Of a DNA stretch of 64,000 nt, positions 61,543 through 64,000 are shown one piece after another. How positions within the stretch are numbered: position 1 is the first letter of the stretch; every line of letters starts with the position of its first letter. The translations under genes and the position numbers were made by a program. The notes beneath the pieces were generated by a model that did no database searches, had not been told where the DNA came from, and saw only the letters and a list, made by a program, of their open reading frames with translations. The stretch is from Desulfovibrio sp. (GTDB lineage Bacteria; Desulfobacterota; Desulfovibrionia; Desulfovibrionales; Desulfovibrionaceae). The stretch covers positions 1-64,000 of the forward strand of contig JAITSV010000069.1 in the NCBI GenBank assembly GCA_031287575.1, in the 5' to 3' direction.

Positions 61543-64000
61543 ATGGAGGAGGAAACCAATACCGCACGCGGTGTCCTTGCGCGTGCATGGATGCGTTGGC
61601 GTGGGCGGAAGCAGGCGTTGCAGCCGGACGAGAGCGAACTGCCGCTCCGCTCGGAACTGCTCAGTGCCGACCAGATGGAGGAGCGGGGCAAGATCCTGGC
61701 GGAGATGCACGGCCTGCGACCGGGCCGGTCGCGTGAGCGCCTGCTGGACAGGCTGGCCGAGAACGAACGCCTGTTGCTCAATGTGCATGGCCTGCTGACG
61801 GAAGACATCAGGGCGGAACAACGGATTTCGCCCGCCGGGGAATGGCTGCTCGACAACTTCTACGTGATCGAGGAGCAGATACGCACGGCCAACCGTCACC
61901 TGCCCAAGGGGTACAGCCGGGAATTGCCGTATCTTGCCACCGGTCCTTCGGCCGGGCTTCCCCGGGTGTACGACATGGTGCTGGAGACGATTTCGCATGG
62001 CGACGGAAGGGTCGACCCGGAAATCATCCATCGCTTCGTAACCGCCTACCAGACGGTTACCCCACTGAAGTTGGGGGAACTGTGGGCGATTCCCATCATG
62101 CTGCGCCTGGCGTTGATCGAGAACCTGAGGCGCGTCGCCGCGCGCATTGCCATGCACAGGTCGGAACGGGCGCATGCCGACCATTGGGCCGACCTGCTGA
62201 CAAGGACTGCCGCCAGGGAGCCGCGCAGCCTGATTCTGACCATTGCCGATATGGCTCGTTCCGCACCGCCCATGACGGGTTCCTTCGTGGCCGAGCTGAC
62301 CCGTCGGTTGCAGGGGCAGGGGCATGCGTTGGCCCTGCCGCTTACGTGGATCGAGCAACAGCTGTCGGAATCGGGTCTGACCATCGAGCAACTGGTGCGC
62401 TACGAAAACCAGCAGCAGGCGGCTGATCAGGTAACGATGAGCAACAGCATCGGCAGCCTGCGGACCCTTGGTGCACAGAATTGGCGCGGATTCATCGAGG
62501 CGATGAGCATTGTCGAGCGGATACTGGGTGAAGACCCCGCCGGTGTTTACGACAGCATGGATTTCGCAACCCGTGACCGGTACCGCCATGTTGTGGAAAA
62601 GGCGGCCAGGCGCAGCCGGCTTTCGGAAGGCGAGGTGGCCCGGAAGGCGGTGGAACTGGCAGGCGAAGCGGCGGCCCGGACCGGCTGCGACGACCGCGCC
62701 GCGCATGTGGGGTTCCATCTGGTCGATGCGGGGATGGCCCGGTTCGAGCGGGCGGTGGGCATGCGTTTGTCGGCCGCGGCGCTGCTGCGCAGGGCAGGGC
62801 GCAAGGTTCCCTTGCTGGCTTACGCTGGCGGCACCGTGGCCATGACGGCGTTCTTCGCGGTGTGCCTGGTGGGCAGGGCGCGCGCGGACGGGCTGGACGG
62901 CTGGGGGCTGGGGCTGTTCGCCGTGCTCGCGGTCCTGTGCGCCAGCCATCTGGCGGTGGCTCTGGCGAACTGGCTGGGCACACTGTTGGCCACGCCGCGA
63001 CCGTTGCCGCGCATGGACTTTTCAAAGGGGATACCGTCAAGCGCGCGGACGCTGGTCGTCGTGCCGACCATGCTGACCAGCGCGGACGGCATCGACGCCC
63101 TTGCCAAGGCGCTTGAAGTCCGCTTTCTGGCCAACAACCACGCCCACCTGCACTTCGCCCTGCTTACCGACGTGCGCGATGCCCCCGAAGAGGCGACGCC
63201 GGAGGACGAACCTCTGGTGCTGCTTGCCCGCCAACACATAGAGGCATTGAATGCGCGATACCCCGGCGCCGATGGCGATGTGTTCTTCCTGTTCCACCGT
63301 CCCCGGCGGTGGAACCCCCAGGACAGGGTTTGGATGGGGCATGAGCGCAAGCGCGGCAAGCTGGCCGACCTGAACGCCTTTCTGCGGAAAGGGGATACGG
63401 GCGGGTTCGCGCTCGTAGTCGGTGAAACGGCGCCCCTGTCCGGCGTGCAGTACGTCATCACGCTGGATACCGACACGCAACTGCCCCGCGATGCTGCCTG
63501 GCGGTTCATCGGGGCCATGGCGCACCCGCTCAACCGGCCCCGCTACGACGGGCATCGCCAGCGCGTCACTGCCGGGTACGGCATCCTGCAGCCACGCGTC
63601 ACTGCCAGCCTGTCGGGTGCCAACCGGTCGCGGTACGGGCGCATGTGCGCAAGCGAGATCGGCATCGATCCGTATACCCGTGCCGTTTCCGACGTGTATC
63701 AGGATCTGTTCGGCGAAGGCTCGTTCATCGGCAAGGGCATCTATGATGTCGACGCCTTCGAGCAAGCCTTGGGAGGGCGCTTTCCCGACAACCGGATACT
63801 CAGCCACGACCTGTTGGAGGGGTGCTACGCCCGCGCGGGACTGATGAGCGACGTGCAGGTGTACGAGGACTACCCCTCGCGCTACGGTGCGGACGTGAAC
63901 CGCAGGCACCGCTGGATTCGGGGGGACTGGCAGATTGCCCGCTGGCTGTTTCCGGGCATCCCCGGCCCGGATGCGCGCATGCGCAGGAACCCGCTTTCGG
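61543..64000 (+). CDS. Cyclic beta-1,2-glucan synthase-like (NdvB-type) membrane glycosyltransferase, 3'-partial
   Basis: The frame is open from ATG 61543 (AAAGGAG upstream) to the window end: 819 codons, with the rest beyond the window. Residues 1-420 are a helical N-terminus (ELLSADQMEERGKILAEMHGL, LLNVHGLLTEDIRAEQRISPAGEWLLDNFYVIEEQIR, LPYLATGPSAGLPRVYDM) seen in NdvB-type proteins of about 2800 residues. A membrane pair follows (about 425-480: YAGGTVAMTAFFAVCLV), then the GT84 domain with LTDVRDAP, YVITLDTDTQLPRDAAWRFIGAMAHPLN and HDLLEGCYARAGLMSDVQVYEDYPSRY. It would make osmoregulated periplasmic glucan, which fits the osmotic/envelope-stress cluster. Confidence 0.88.
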   Translation, partial: MEEETNTARGVLARAWMRWRGRKQALQPDESELPLRSELLSADQMEERGKILAEMHGLRPGRSRERLLDRLAENERLLLNVHGLLTEDIRAEQRISPAGEWLLDNFYVIEEQIRTANRHLPKGYSRELPYLATGPSAGLPRVYDMVLETISHGDGRVDPEIIHRFVTAYQTVTPLKLGELWAIPIMLRLALIENLRRVAARIAMHRSERAHADHWADLLTRTAAREPRSLILTIADMARSAPPMTGSFVAELTRRLQGQGHALALPLTWIEQQLSESGLTIEQLVRYENQQQAADQVTMSNSIGSLRTLGAQNWRGFIEAMSIVERILGEDPAGVYDSMDFATRDRYRHVVEKAARRSRLSEGEVARKAVELAGEAAARTGCDDRAAHVGFHLVDAGMARFERAVGMRLSAAALLRRAGRKVPLLAYAGGTVAMTAFFAVCLVGRARADGLDGWGLGLFAVLAVLCASHLAVALANWLGTLLATPRPLPRMDFSKGIPSSARTLVVVPTMLTSADGIDALAKALEVRFLANNHAHLHFALLTDVRDAPEEATPEDEPLVLLARQHIEALNARYPGADGDVFFLFHRPRRWNPQDRVWMGHERKRGKLADLNAFLRKGDTGGFALVVGETAPLSGVQYVITLDTDTQLPRDAAWRFIGAMAHPLNRPRYDGHRQRVTAGYGILQPRVTASLSGANRSRYGRMCASEIGIDPYTRAVSDVYQDLFGEGSFIGKGIYDVDAFEQALGGRFPDNRILSHDLLEGCYARAGLMSDVQVYEDYPSRYGADVNRRHRWIRGDWQIARWLFPGIPGPDARMRRNPLS

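Noticed and set aside
1-64000. CRISPR array or phage genes
   Set aside because: No regularly spaced identical repeats with unique spacers, no cas genes and no phage structural or integrase genes were seen. The short tandem arrays lack spacers.

Overview
The window is a GC-rich chromosomal segment from a Gram-negative sulfate-reducer-like bacterium, most probably Desulfovibrionaceae (Desulfovibrio/Nitratidesulfovibrio type). The case rests on gene content: a diderm envelope gene (lptD), a large NAD-dependent glutamate dehydrogenase, a UbiA-family prenyltransferase of the menaquinone type, selenocysteine machinery (selA) with a selenoprotein, a flagellar regulator and rod-like protein, nikR-folE2, and lineage-specific hypothetical proteins. 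The species is inferred, not proven.

Layout. 1-253: C-terminus of a DUF748-like protein. 254-1455: non-coding block with inverted copies of a structured repeat. 1456-3225 (-): a UGSC-family selenoprotein with an in-frame TGA read as Sec131. 3881-6399 (-): rpsF-rpsR-rplI-dnaB operon behind a near-consensus promoter, then alr (-). 8018-14709: lptD, queF (-), the glutamate dehydrogenase and a small zinc-ribbon protein. 14935-17756: a polar amino-acid ABC transporter. 18093-23941 (+): LysE exporter, Cys-rich lipoprotein, MoaB-like protein, HD-GYP protein, MqnP/UbiA, a hypothetical protein and DarP. 24029-29901 (-): REC-TPR protein, zinc-ribbon protein, PHP phosphoesterase, BFN-domain protein and MiaB. 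29976-38079: membrane protein, HMA protein (+), FemAB/GNAT-like protein, MEMO-family protein, a large envelope TPR protein and a FleQ-like sigma-54 activator. 38880-46145: AEC transporter, flagellar rod-like protein, nikR-folE2, methyltransferase, bioY-bioM and an EamA exporter, followed by its likely AraC regulator. 47386-55514 (-): Fe-ADH, M18 aminopeptidase, a second structured-repeat block, UDP-xylose synthase-like protein, selA and folC. 56075-56151: tRNA-Arg(TCT). From 56.2 kb to the end lies an accessory-looking stress cluster: CsbD-like protein, frameshifted triple-BON protein, two Crp/Fnr regulators, Lmo0937-like and GlsB-like membrane proteins, a BON lipoprotein, and the start of a very large cyclic-glucan-synthase-like protein.

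Three things stand out. (1) The UGSC selenoprotein is normally split or missed by gene callers; here it carries a signal peptide, a candidate SECIS hairpin and a fused C-terminal domain, and selA is in the same window. (2) Four copies of a roughly 150-280-bp intergenic element, arranged as two inverted pairs, conserve hairpins whose stems covary while the loop stays the same; this points to a structured RNA or a hairpin-recognised mobile element. (3) A second family of long inverted repeats sits just beyond stop codons and carries a conserved apical hairpin (GGAG, a covarying TAC/GTA stem, loop TCTT, then GAC). The same apical hairpin occurs twice in an 87-bp tandem repeat upstream of bioY.
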